Assembly: GCA_045599325.1 (NCBI GenBank)
Contig: JAZRVT010000015.1
Coordinates: 40,727 to 104,726 of the forward strand
Reading direction: 5' to 3'
Source: Cacconaster sp045599325
Lineage (GTDB): Bacteria; Bacteroidota; Bacteroidia; Bacteroidales; UBA932
Length of the DNA: 64,000 nt
Below are positions 25,029 through 32,548 of the stretch, piece after piece. Position 1 is the stretch's first letter; each line of letters starts with the position of its first letter. The notes beneath the pieces are model-generated. The model saw only the letters and a list, made by a program, of their open reading frames with translations. It did not search any database and was not told the origin of the DNA. The position numbers were made by a program, and so were the translations under genes.

Positions 25029-25973
25029 CTATTCTTCAGGCAGCGGGCGGAATCCTTCGCCGAGAATCTCGGAACTGTCTACAATGTTGATGAAGGCCTT
25101 CGGGTCGATGGTGTGGATCACTGACTTGAACTTCACGAGGTCGGTCCTGCTGAGAGTCACGTAGACAATCTTGCGTTCAGCCCCCTGGTAGAGACCGTTG
25201 CCTGTGAGGCAGGTGCCGCCGCGGTCGAGGTCATTGATGATGAAATCCCTGATTGCAGGGACATTGTCGGTCACGATGAATGCCGTGTAGTAGCTCTTGA
25301 TGCCTTCAACCACCAGGTCGATCACCTTGCCCTCGATGAATATGAGGATGATCGAATATATCGGGAGGCGGATGTCGTGGAACGCGAAGAATGTGGTCAG
25401 GGTGATGCAGCTGTCAACAATCATTACGCAGGTGCCGAGAGATATCTTCGTGTATTTGTTCACGATCATAGAGATGATGTCGCTTCCGCCGGAAGTGGCG
25501 CCGGAGCGGAAGATGAGTCCGATGGCAAGGCCATAGATAATGGATGCCACTACGGTGTTCAGGAAATAGTCCGGAACAAACCAGCCGCCTCCGTCGGGGA
25601 TCTCGACCATTGACAGGCCGTCGACAGGCGCCTTGACAATCTCTCCCTCGAAGATCACAGGGTCATACCCCCAGAAGCTTTCAATGGCGAAGGTGAATGC
25701 GAATATGAGCAGAGTGCCGATCACTGTCTTGATGCCGAACTTCGGGCCGAGGATGACCGTACCGATGACAAGCAGCGGAATGTCCATACAGATGGCGTAG
25801 AAGCTGATTTTCCACGGCCAGAGGGTGTTGAACACGTTGGCGAGGCCGTATGTGCCTCCAGGGGCCATCCTGTAAGGGTTCACGAACATCACGTCGCCGA
25901 CTGCGAACAGCAGGCATCCTGCTATCAGGAACAGGTATGCGGTCACTTGTTTTTTGAAATCTGCATTCTTCAT
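25029..25973 (-). CDS. YitT family membrane protein (DUF2179 domain)
   Basis: A 314-aa integral membrane protein with about six helices in residues 10-230 and a C-terminal cytoplasmic DUF2179 domain (YYTAFIVTDNVPAIRDFIINDLDRG, then IVYVTLSRTDLVKFKSVIHTIDPKAFI). Family motifs FVNPYRMAPGGTYGLANV and FRSGATSGGSDIIS are clear. The substrate is unknown for the family. The ATG at 25973 is chosen because the promoter box lies immediately upstream; a longer reading would lie upstream of the promoter. It converges on the orphan lipoprotein gene with a 12-nt gap. Confidence 0.92.
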   Translation of the reverse strand: MKNADFKKQVTAYLFLIAGCLLFAVGDVMFVNPYRMAPGGTYGLANVFNTLWPWKISFYAICMDIPLLVIGTVILGPKFGIKTVIGTLLIFAFTFAIESFWGYDPVIFEGEIVKAPVDGLSMVEIPDGGGWFVPDYFLNTVVASIIYGLAIGLIFRSGATSGGSDIISMIVNKYTKISLGTCVMIVDSCITLTTFFAFHDIRLPIYSIILIFIEGKVIDLVVEGIKSYYTAFIVTDNVPAIRDFIINDLDRGGTCLTGNGLYQGAERKIVYVTLSRTDLVKFKSVIHTIDPKAFINIVDSSEILGEGFRPLPEE

Positions 25974-25977
25974 ACAA

Positions 25978-25985
25978 CAAAGATA
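25978..25985 (-). promoter_or_regulatory. -7 promoter element for yitT, probably leaderless
   Basis: Minus-strand TATCTTTG matches TAnnTTTG and ends 4 nt from the ATG at 25973, so transcription should start at or within a few nucleotides of the start codon. The box abuts the T-run of the gapA terminator. Confidence 0.6.
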
Positions 25986-26018
25986 AAAAAAGTTTGCGTA
26001 CCGCAGCGGCACGCAAAC
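25985..26018 (-). terminator. Rho-independent terminator of gapA
   Basis: Minus-strand hairpin GTTTGCGT / ACGCAAAC (8 bp, 25992-25999 with 26011-26018) with a further CCG/CGG inner stem, followed directly by seven T. It begins 27 nt after the gapA stop. On the plus strand a run of six T (26023-26028) also follows the hairpin, so it may act in both directions. Confidence 0.85.
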
Positions 26019-26044
26019 TTCATTTTTTCAGGGTGAGGGTTCTG

Positions 26045-27046
26045 CTACTTGTCAGCGGTGTAAGCGATCATTTCGAGAACCTTGTTTGAATAACCCCACT
26101 CGTTGTCATACCAGGAGATGACCTTGACGAAGTTTTCAGTCAGATATACGCCTGCGTTTGCATCGAAGATGGATGTGCGTGCGTCACCGAGGAAGTCGCT
26201 TGAGACGACTGCATCTTCAGTGTAGCCGAGAATGCCCTTGAGTTCGCCTTCAGCAGCCTCTTTCATTGCATTGCAGATGTCTTCCTTGGAAGCCGGCTTT
26301 GCGAGGTTGACAGTGAGGTCGACAACTGAAACGTCGAGGGTAGGGACGCGCATTGAGATGCCTGTGAGCTTGCCGTTGAGTTCAGGGATGACTTTGCCGA
26401 CAGCCTTTGCTGCGCCGGTGGTTGAAGGGATGATGTTGCCTGCAGCTGCGCGGCCGCCTCTCCAGTCCTTTGCAGAAGGGCCGTCAACGGTCTTCTGGGT
26501 AGCGGTTGTGGAGTGGACAGTTGTCATAAGGCCTGTTACGACACCGAACTTGTCGTTGAGAACCTTGGTGATAGGTGCGAGGCAGTTGGTTGTGCAGGAA
26601 GCGTTTGAAATGATTGCCTGGCCTGCGTATGACTTATGGTTCACACCATAGACGAACATTGGGGTGTCATCCTTTGAAGGGGCGCTCATAATGACTCTCT
26701 TGGCACCGGCCTTGATGTGGGCTTCTGCCTTCTCCTTTGTGAGGAAGAGACCAGTAGACTCGACTACGTACTCTGCGCCGACCTCGTTCCACTTGAGGTT
26801 TGCAGGATCCTTCTCAGCAGTCACTCTGATTTCATTGCCGTTGACCACGAGGTTGCCGTCTTTAATCTCGATTGAACCGTCGAACTGGCCGTGCATTGTG
26901 TCGTAGCGGAGCATATAAGCCATATAGTCTACGTCAATAAGGTCATTAATACCGACGATCACGATGTCATCTCTCTTCTGAGCAGCTCTGAATACCAGGC
27001 GGCCGATACGTCCGAAGCCGTTGATACCTACTTTAATTTTTGCCAT
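26045..27046 (-). CDS. gapA: Glyceraldehyde-3-phosphate dehydrogenase, type I
   Basis: Glycolytic/gluconeogenic enzyme, 333 aa. The NAD-binding motif GINGFGRIGR starts at residue 7; GINDL places Asp35 at the position that favours NAD over NADP. Catalytic SNASCTTNCLAP has Cys151. Other conserved segments are STGLFLTKEKA, SAPSKDDTPMFVYGVNH, MRVPTLDVSVVDLT and SWYDNEWGYSNKV. It is monocistronic: a promoter box at 27124-27131, a leader of about 70-80 nt and a strong terminator downstream. Confidence 0.97.
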   Translation of the reverse strand: MAKIKVGINGFGRIGRLVFRAAQKRDDIVIVGINDLIDVDYMAYMLRYDTMHGQFDGSIEIKDGNLVVNGNEIRVTAEKDPANLKWNEVGAEYVVESTGLFLTKEKAEAHIKAGAKRVIMSAPSKDDTPMFVYGVNHKSYAGQAIISNASCTTNCLAPITKVLNDKFGVVTGLMTTVHSTTATQKTVDGPSAKDWRGGRAAAGNIIPSTTGAAKAVGKVIPELNGKLTGISMRVPTLDVSVVDLTVNLAKPASKEDICNAMKEAAEGELKGILGYTEDAVVSSDFLGDARTSIFDANAGVYLTENFVKVISWYDNEWGYSNKVLEMIAYTADK

Positions 27047-27123
27047 TTTCTATTTAGTTTAAGAATTGAAATTCAACAGTTAACGCTGTCCTTCAGACGG
27101 AGTTCCGCCGTTTGGGGAGCGCG

Positions 27124-27131
27124 CAAATTTA
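27124..27131 (-). promoter_or_regulatory. -7 promoter element for gapA
   Basis: Minus-strand TAAATTTG matches TAnnTTTG; it ends 77 nt before the gapA ATG, giving one of the longer leaders in this window. Confidence 0.55.
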
Positions 27132-27151
27132 GGAATTATTTTCTTAATTAG

Positions 27152-27159
27152 TATATTTG
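27152..27159 (+). promoter_or_regulatory. -7 promoter element for surE-lpxB-dapF
   Basis: TATATTTG matches TAnnTTTG and ends 18 nt before the surE ATG at 27178. Confidence 0.6.
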
Positions 27160-27177
27160 TAATCCAATAAATTGATT

Positions 27178-27975
27178 ATGGCAGAAATACGTGAGATACT
27201 GGTGACAAACGACGACGGGATTTCGGCTCCCGGAATCAATGCCCTGGCCCATCTGCTGCGCGAATACGGCAATGTGACAGTGGTTGCTCCGATAGAGGCT
27301 CAGTCCGGCAAGTCGGCCAGTTTTTCAATGGACAAGATCCTGCGTCTCAACAGGATTTCCGAAGCCCCTGCGGAAGGGCGCCTGCACGCAATAAGGTTTT
27401 TTGCATTCAACGGCACGCCCGTGGACTGCGTGAAGATGGGCGTCAACATCTTCAAGGATGAGGGCAGGATGCCCGATTTTGTCGCTTCCGGCATCAACCA
27501 CGGCTCCAATGCCTCTGCGGCCGCCATCTATTCCGGCACTCTCGGCGCCACCCGCGAGGGGACAGTCTATGACGTGCCGTCCGCCGGCTTCTCGATTGAC
27601 AGCCACGACACCACTGCAGACCTCTCCGCCGTGCTCAGCTGGTCCCGCACCGTCCTTGACAGAATCTTCGCCCACGGCATCGCTCCGGGGACCTTCCTGA
27701 ACATCAACTTCCCTGACCTTCCTGCTGACAGGATAAAGGGCTTCAAGGTGGCCCGTCAGGGCATCGGCCGGTGGGAGAGGGAGTTCCAGCGCAGGGTCGA
27801 CCCGCGCGGCAGGGAGTATTTCTGGATCGTCGGCGACTTCATAGATATGGACACTGAGGGTTCTGACGGTGACCACAAGATAGTCGGGCAGGGATGGATA
27901 TCTGTCTGCCCGATGAAGATAGACAACACGGACTATCAGGAGATGGAGCGCATTTCCAGGGAGTGGGGAATATAG
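27178..27975 (+). CDS. surE: 5'/3'-nucleotidase SurE
   Basis: Stationary-phase survival family nucleoside monophosphate phosphatase, 265 aa from the ATG at 27178; a TTG two codons earlier is a less likely start. The divalent-metal site is visible as VTNDDGISAPG (adjacent Asp residues), QSGKSAS and SGINHGSNAS, followed by YSGTLGATREG and FLNINFPD. It is cytoplasmic, releasing phosphate from nucleotides. It leads a three-gene unit with lpxB starting 1 nt after its stop. Confidence 0.96.
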   Translation: MAEIREILVTNDDGISAPGINALAHLLREYGNVTVVAPIEAQSGKSASFSMDKILRLNRISEAPAEGRLHAIRFFAFNGTPVDCVKMGVNIFKDEGRMPDFVASGINHGSNASAAAIYSGTLGATREGTVYDVPSAGFSIDSHDTTADLSAVLSWSRTVLDRIFAHGIAPGTFLNINFPDLPADRIKGFKVARQGIGRWEREFQRRVDPRGREYFWIVGDFIDMDTEGSDGDHKIVGQGWISVCPMKIDNTDYQEMERISREWGI

Positions 27976-27976
27976 G

Positions 27977-29095
27977 ATGAGATACTACATCATAGCTGGC
28001 GAGGCTTCCGGCGACCTTCACGGGGCGAACCTGATGAGGGGTCTGTTTGCGGGCGACCCGGAGGCGGAGGTCCGTTTCTGGGGCGGCGACGCTATGGCCG
28101 GTGTCGGGGGGACTCTTGTCCAGCACTACCGCGAAGGAGCGGTGATGGGCGGGGTGGAGGTGCTTGCGAAGGCCGGCAGGCTGCTCGCAAATCTCTCTTT
28201 CTGCAAGACGGACCTGCTCGCCTGGCAGCCGGATGTTGTGGTCCTGATAGATTATCCGGGATTCAACCTGCGGATGGCGGAGTTCGCGAAGAAGCACGGC
28301 TTCAAGGTCTTCTACTACATCGCCCCGAAGGTGTGGGCAAGAGGTGAGCGCCGGATAAAGAAGATTCGCCGGTATGTGGACAGCCTCTACATAATATTCC
28401 CGTTCGAGGTGGAGTATTTCCGCTCGCGGGGCATTGAGGCGCGCTATTTCGGCAATCCGCTGCTTGACAGTCTGCAGGGTCTCTCGAATTCGACGGGTCC
28501 CGTTCCGCCGAAGGCCGGTGTGATAGCCCTTCTCCCGGGCAGCCGCAAGGCGGAACTGGCATTCCTGATGCCGAGGTTCGCTGATCTCGAAGCCCTTATG
28601 CGTCAGGACCGCCGCTTCGACGGCTATATGCTTGCCGTTGCCGGCGCACCGTCGATGACTCCGCGTGACTATGCCCCGTATATCCCTGAGGACTCCACTA
28701 TGACGGTGCTCTTCGGCCGTACCGGCGAACTCCTCGCAGAGGCCCCGGCTGCAGTCATCAGTTCGGGAACTGCCTCTCTCGAGGCTGCCCTCATCGGCAC
28801 TCCCCAGGTGGTATGCTACGGCTTCAGGCGCATCACTTACCTTCTGGCGAAGATGCTCGTCAAGGTGCGCTGCATCAGCCTCGCGAATCTGATTCTCGAC
28901 AGGCTCATCTTCAAGGAGCTCATCCAGAAGGACGCCTCTCCTGAAAAGATGCTGAAGGAGCTCGAGAGGCTGCTCTTCGACTCAGGCTGCCGGCGCAGGA
29001 TGGCCTCTGACTATGCTGAGTTGCGGCAGGTCCTCGGAGTGGAGGGCGCTTCGGAGCGTATTGCGAATGATATGATAAAATCTTTGAAACACTAA
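27977..29095 (+). CDS. lpxB: Lipid-A-disaccharide synthase
   Basis: GT19 glycosyltransferase joining UDP-2,3-diacylglucosamine and lipid X to form the lipid A disaccharide at the inner-membrane face; 372 aa. Diagnostic stretches are GEASGDLHGANLM at the N-terminus, VVLIDYPGFNLRMAEFAKK, YYIAPKVWARGERR, ALLPGSRKAEL and SSGTASLEAALIGTPQVVCY. It confirms a Gram-negative outer membrane. It lies 1 nt after surE and 10 nt before dapF. Confidence 0.97.
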   Translation: MRYYIIAGEASGDLHGANLMRGLFAGDPEAEVRFWGGDAMAGVGGTLVQHYREGAVMGGVEVLAKAGRLLANLSFCKTDLLAWQPDVVVLIDYPGFNLRMAEFAKKHGFKVFYYIAPKVWARGERRIKKIRRYVDSLYIIFPFEVEYFRSRGIEARYFGNPLLDSLQGLSNSTGPVPPKAGVIALLPGSRKAELAFLMPRFADLEALMRQDRRFDGYMLAVAGAPSMTPRDYAPYIPEDSTMTVLFGRTGELLAEAPAAVISSGTASLEAALIGTPQVVCYGFRRITYLLAKMLVKVRCISLANLILDRLIFKELIQKDASPEKMLKELERLLFDSGCRRRMASDYAELRQVLGVEGASERIANDMIKSLKH

Positions 29096-29105
29096 TTGAA
29101 TAAAT

Positions 29106-29924
29106 ATGAAACTGCACTGCTACAAATACCAGGGCGCTGGTAATGACTTTGTGATCCTGGACAACCGTGACGGAAGTGTCAATCTCACTCCTGAACAGAT
29201 AAACCGCCTCTGCGACCGCCGCTTCGGCATCGGCGGCGACGGCCTGATGACTCTCGGCGCAAGCGACAAGTATGACTTCACGATGCGCTACTACAACGCT
29301 GACGGCTATGAAGGCACGATGTGCGGCAACGGCGGACGCTGCCTCGTGGCTTTCGCTGCGCACCGAGGCATAAAGAAGTTCGAGTTCACGGCAGTGGACG
29401 GCTACCACAGCGCTGAGGTGCTGGAATACGGCGACCACCGCTGCATTGTCCGCCTCAAGATGCGCGACCTGCCGCTCGAGGATGGCAGGAACCCTGTCGA
29501 GAAGCTTCCTGACGGCTACTTCCTCAACACCGGTTCCCCTCATTTCGTCGGCTTTGTGGATGATGTGATGGCTTTCGATGTCGACACTGAAGGCAAGCGG
29601 CTGCGCTGGGACGAGCGCTTCCCGGGCGGCACTAATGTCAACTTCGTGCAGATTGCTGACGACAGGATCCTGGTCCGCACCTATGAGCGCGGAGTCGAGG
29701 CTGAGACCTGGGCCTGCGGAACCGGAGTCACGGCATCTTCAATCTGTTCCTGGATTGAGGGCGCGAAGTGCTGCCAGCGTGACGGCGGCCGTGCAAAGTT
29801 CGCCATCAAGGCTCTCGGCGACTCCCTCGCAGTGGATTTCCTCCCTGCAGCCGACGGTTCCTTCAGCGACATCTGGCTCACCGGCCCCGCCACCTTCGTC
29901 TTCGAGACCGACATCGAAATCTAG
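29106..29924 (+). CDS. dapF: Diaminopimelate epimerase
   Basis: Converts LL- to meso-diaminopimelate for lysine and peptidoglycan synthesis; cofactor-independent, two-cysteine mechanism; 272 aa. N-terminal KYQGAGNDFVILDNRDG, first catalytic Cys73 in MCGNGGRC and second Cys204 in ACGTGVTA are all intact, as are NTGSPHFV and PGGTNVNFV. It is the last gene of the surE unit and is followed by an unusual GC-rich non-coding stretch with a hairpin and T-rich tail. Confidence 0.97.
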   Translation: MKLHCYKYQGAGNDFVILDNRDGSVNLTPEQINRLCDRRFGIGGDGLMTLGASDKYDFTMRYYNADGYEGTMCGNGGRCLVAFAAHRGIKKFEFTAVDGYHSAEVLEYGDHRCIVRLKMRDLPLEDGRNPVEKLPDGYFLNTGSPHFVGFVDDVMAFDVDTEGKRLRWDERFPGGTNVNFVQIADDRILVRTYERGVEAETWACGTGVTASSICSWIEGAKCCQRDGGRAKFAIKALGDSLAVDFLPAADGSFSDIWLTGPATFVFETDIEI

Positions 29925-29937
29925 TCCTGCAACAGCG

Positions 29938-30222
29938 CTAGTCCGTGGCTTTGCTTGAGGCTCGGGCAGCTTTTCTCAGGGCGGCTTCGCCCTTCGGGCT
30001 CATCCCACCGCTGCGCTGCGCTTGCGGTCCCCCCGCTATCAGCCGCGGGTGGCTAGGCCGCCCTTGAGAAAACTGCCACTCGCCTTTGTCGCGAAGCGGA
30101 CTAAAAGTGCGAGTTCCGCAGCGAAGGCATCGAAGAGGAAGTGAGCCCATCCGCCGACGCAGGTGACCGCGGCAGCAGTGCCTCCCGCTTCCGGCGAAGC
30201 ACGCTATGGGCTTTAGCGTCAC
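29938..30222. repeat. GC-rich inverted-repeat intergenic element
   Basis: The 364-nt gap 29925-30288 holds no credible gene. A pair of 21-nt near-perfect inverted arms (29965-29985 and 30057-30077; core TTTTCTCA / TGAGAAAA flanked by GGCAG and GGCGGC) encloses 71 nt that are themselves full of small palindromes (GGGCGGCTTCGCCC, CGCTGCGCTGCG, AGCCGCGGGTGGCT). A further GC-rich stretch follows to 30200. Composition and density of self-complementarity differ from the coding neighbours. This looks like a dispersed palindromic repeat or a structured RNA region; no second copy is present in this window. Confidence 0.55.
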
Positions 30223-30230
30223 TTTATTTT
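30201..30230 (+). terminator. Putative terminator of the surE-lpxB-dapF unit
   Basis: Stem ACGCTA / TAGCGT (30201-30206 with 30214-30219, 7-nt loop) followed by CACTTTATTTT. It is short and lies 276 nt after dapF, so only tentative. It also overlaps the -33 element of the next promoter. Confidence 0.35.
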
Positions 30231-30258
30231 GCCAATTCTGAGAGATTTGCTATCTTTC
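30228..30258 (+). promoter_or_regulatory. Promoter for the sensor-trkH operon (-33 and -7)
   Basis: TTTG at 30228-30231, exactly 19 nt spacer, then TATCTTTC at 30251-30258 (one mismatch to TAnnTTTG). This is the best two-part promoter in the window by spacing. The ATG follows at 30289. Confidence 0.6.
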
Positions 30259-30288
30259 GGTTTTGTTAATACTTCAGCGGCCTGAAAG

Positions 30289-31086
30289 ATGTCAAAGAAA
30301 GTACAGAATATGAGCATAAAGAAGAAGGTGCGGCTTGGATGCATCGTCCTGGCTGCCATCCTCTTCTTCTCGACACTGATCTCGATCCTCGAGTACGTGA
30401 AGATGAACAACTATGTGAGCGAAGTCATCACAGACAACATCCGCAGCATCAACACCTCCAAAGAGATGCTCTCAGTCGCCGAGCAGCACAACATCAGCCT
30501 GATGAACAGCCTGGTGATGAACGACGAAGCACTTTCGCTCGATTTCGGCAACCAGGATGACCTCATATCCTCATTCTCAGACCTGAAGAAGAAATTCGTA
30601 ACCACTGAAGAACGCGCCAGTGCAGACTCGGTGCTCTATGCCTATGCTGCCTATATGCAGATAGTCTCCGAAGCCCAGACGGTGTGGCAGTCTGACTTCG
30701 ACGCCCGCAAGGAGTGGTTCTTCAACCGTCTCCAGCCGGTGTACCTCTCGATGAGAGGCTATATGATGGACCTCACGGCAGTCTGCCAGGACGCCCTCGT
30801 CAAGAATTCCCAGAATCTTCAGGAAGGCTTCCAGAGGAGCCTGATGCCCGGAATGATTGCAGTGCTCGTCGGACTGGTAATGGTGTTCCTCTTCTTCTAT
30901 TACCTGAACTACTACATAATCAATCCGATACTCAAGGTAAACAAGGGATTCCGCAACAGCAACCTGTACGGCAAGGCATACGATGTCCGACTGGACAGCG
31001 ACGACGAAATCCAGGAACTGAATATGATGGTCAGCGACATCATAGACCTGAAAGACTCGTACAAGAAGCAGGTAGAACAGCAGTAG
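30289..31086 (+). CDS. Membrane-bound four-helix sensor with HAMP-like stub, no output domain
   Basis: A 265-aa protein. A basic N-terminus precedes TM1 (about 16-37, LGCIVLAAILFFSTLISIL). A mainly helical extracytoplasmic domain of about 150 residues follows, of the four-helix-bundle type seen in chemoreceptors and histidine kinases (repeated Asn/Ser/Met-rich helices such as INTSKEMLSVAEQHNISLMN). TM2 lies at about 185-210 (MIAVLVGLVMVFLFFYYL). The cytoplasmic end contains INPILKVNKGFRNSN and DDEIQELNMMVSDIIDLKDS, a HAMP-like segment, and then stops. There is no kinase, phosphatase or methyl-accepting domain. It is 4 nt upstream of trkH, so it may modulate potassium uptake; that is inference from position. 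Confidence 0.65.
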   Translation: MSKKVQNMSIKKKVRLGCIVLAAILFFSTLISILEYVKMNNYVSEVITDNIRSINTSKEMLSVAEQHNISLMNSLVMNDEALSLDFGNQDDLISSFSDLKKKFVTTEERASADSVLYAYAAYMQIVSEAQTVWQSDFDARKEWFFNRLQPVYLSMRGYMMDLTAVCQDALVKNSQNLQEGFQRSLMPGMIAVLVGLVMVFLFFYYLNYYIINPILKVNKGFRNSNLYGKAYDVRLDSDDEIQELNMMVSDIIDLKDSYKKQVEQQ

Positions 31087-31090
31087 ACCT

Positions 31091-32548
31091 ATGAACATGA
31101 ACGCGGGAGTCATATCGAGAAACGTGGGAATCGCGCTGATCTGCAACGCGATATTCATGTTCCTCTCATCTGCCGTCGCAGCCCTCAACGGCTTCGACAG
31201 CTCCTTCTTCCCGCTCCTGCTCAGCGCTATCCTCACAATGCTGGTCGGCATCTTCCCGCTGATCTTCGTCCGCCGCCAGAAAGACATCAACACCCGCGAG
31301 GGACTCGCCATCCTGCTGCTTGCCTGGACCCTCAGCTGCATATTCGGAATGCTCCCGTACGTGCTCTGGGGCGGGGAGTTCACACTCGTGAACGCCTGGT
31401 TCGAAAGCGCCTCGGGCATAACGACCACAGGGGCCACGATACTCGACAACATTGAGGAGCTGCCGAAGGGCCTGCTGTTCTGGAGGTCCTCGACCCATTA
31501 CATCGGCGGTCTCGGAGTAGTTGTCTTCATTATGATGATCCTTCCTTCATTCGGCTCAGTCCGTTTCAAGATGAGCAAGATGGATGTCGAGGACATCTCC
31601 AAGCACAATTACCGTTACAAGGCCAATAAGTTCATTCAGGTCGTCGTGTCAGTCTACCTGGGCATAACCATCGCCGCATTCTGCGCCCTGATGATGGCAG
31701 GTATGACACCGTTCGATGCCGTCAACCACGCTTTCAGCGTTGCCGCCACAGGCGGATTCAGCACCAGGAACGCCTCGATAGCGGCATACGGCTCACCGGC
31801 CATAGAGGCCATACTTATGGTCTTCATGATCATTGCCAGTCTGCATTTCGGACTCATATACGCATCCTTCGCTACACGCACTTTCAAGGTGTTCAAGAAT
31901 CCGATCACCCAGTTCTACCTGCTGACGATACTCATCTCGACAATCCTTGTGACTATAAACCTGATGTTCAGCGGGACGGTTCCTAACCTGTGGGAAGCCC
32001 TCAGGCACGGTTCGTTCGCTGTGGTCTCCACAATATCGACGACCGGATTCGCCACGACAGACACCAATGTGTGGCCGGTGTTCTCCATACTGGTCCTTCT
32101 CTATGCCGCAATCCAGTGCGGCTGTTCCGGGTCAACGACATCCGGCCTCCGCTCAGACCGCGTCTGGATAGCGATGAAGGCCTCCAAGGCACAGGTCATC
32201 CGCATTGCCCATCCGAGCGCAGTTGTCACCGTAAAGACCGGAGGACAGACTATCGACCGCGAAATGGTCTCGAGCGTTTCTCTGTATATCCTTCTTTATC
32301 TGCTGATAACCCTTGTGATGGCGCTTGTGTATGCAGCGCTCGGATTCGACCTGCTCGGCTCGCTCAGCGCCTCAGTCTCTATGATGAGCAACGTTGGCCC
32401 GTGCTTCGGAATGTACGGCTCATCGATGAGCAGTTTCTCGGCTGCCCCTGAACTCGCCAAGTTCCTTATGGGAATCCAGATGATCATCGGCCGTCTCGGC
32501 ATCTATTCTGTCCTTCTGATATTCGTACTTTATAGAAAGAGAGCCTGA
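31091..32548 (+). CDS. trkH: TrkH-family potassium uptake protein
   Basis: A 485-aa channel-like subunit with four M1-P-M2 repeats. The four selectivity-filter loops are readable in order: SGITTTGAT, VAATGGFST, ISTTGFATT and MSNVGPCFG. Length and topology match TrkH rather than the shorter KtrB. TrkH normally needs a cytoplasmic RCK partner (TrkA); none is encoded in this window. The TGA stop overlaps the next ATG (TGATG), so trkH and the RecD-like helicase are co-translated. Confidence 0.95.
   Translation: MNMNAGVISRNVGIALICNAIFMFLSSAVAALNGFDSSFFPLLLSAILTMLVGIFPLIFVRRQKDINTREGLAILLLAWTLSCIFGMLPYVLWGGEFTLVNAWFESASGITTTGATILDNIEELPKGLLFWRSSTHYIGGLGVVVFIMMILPSFGSVRFKMSKMDVEDISKHNYRYKANKFIQVVVSVYLGITIAAFCALMMAGMTPFDAVNHAFSVAATGGFSTRNASIAAYGSPAIEAILMVFMIIASLHFGLIYASFATRTFKVFKNPITQFYLLTILISTILVTINLMFSGTVPNLWEALRHGSFAVVSTISTTGFATTDTNVWPVFSILVLLYAAIQCGCSGSTTSGLRSDRVWIAMKASKAQVIRIAHPSAVVTVKTGGQTIDREMVSSVSLYILLYLLITLVMALVYAALGFDLLGSLSASVSMMSNVGPCFGMYGSSMSSFSAAPELAKFLMGIQMIIGRLGIYSVLLIFVLYRKRA

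Noticed and set aside
29938..30222. A 94-codon open frame on the minus strand inside the GC-rich repeat
   Set aside because: Arg/Ser/Gly-rich low-complexity translation, lies entirely across inverted repeats, no promoter or start context; treated as non-coding.
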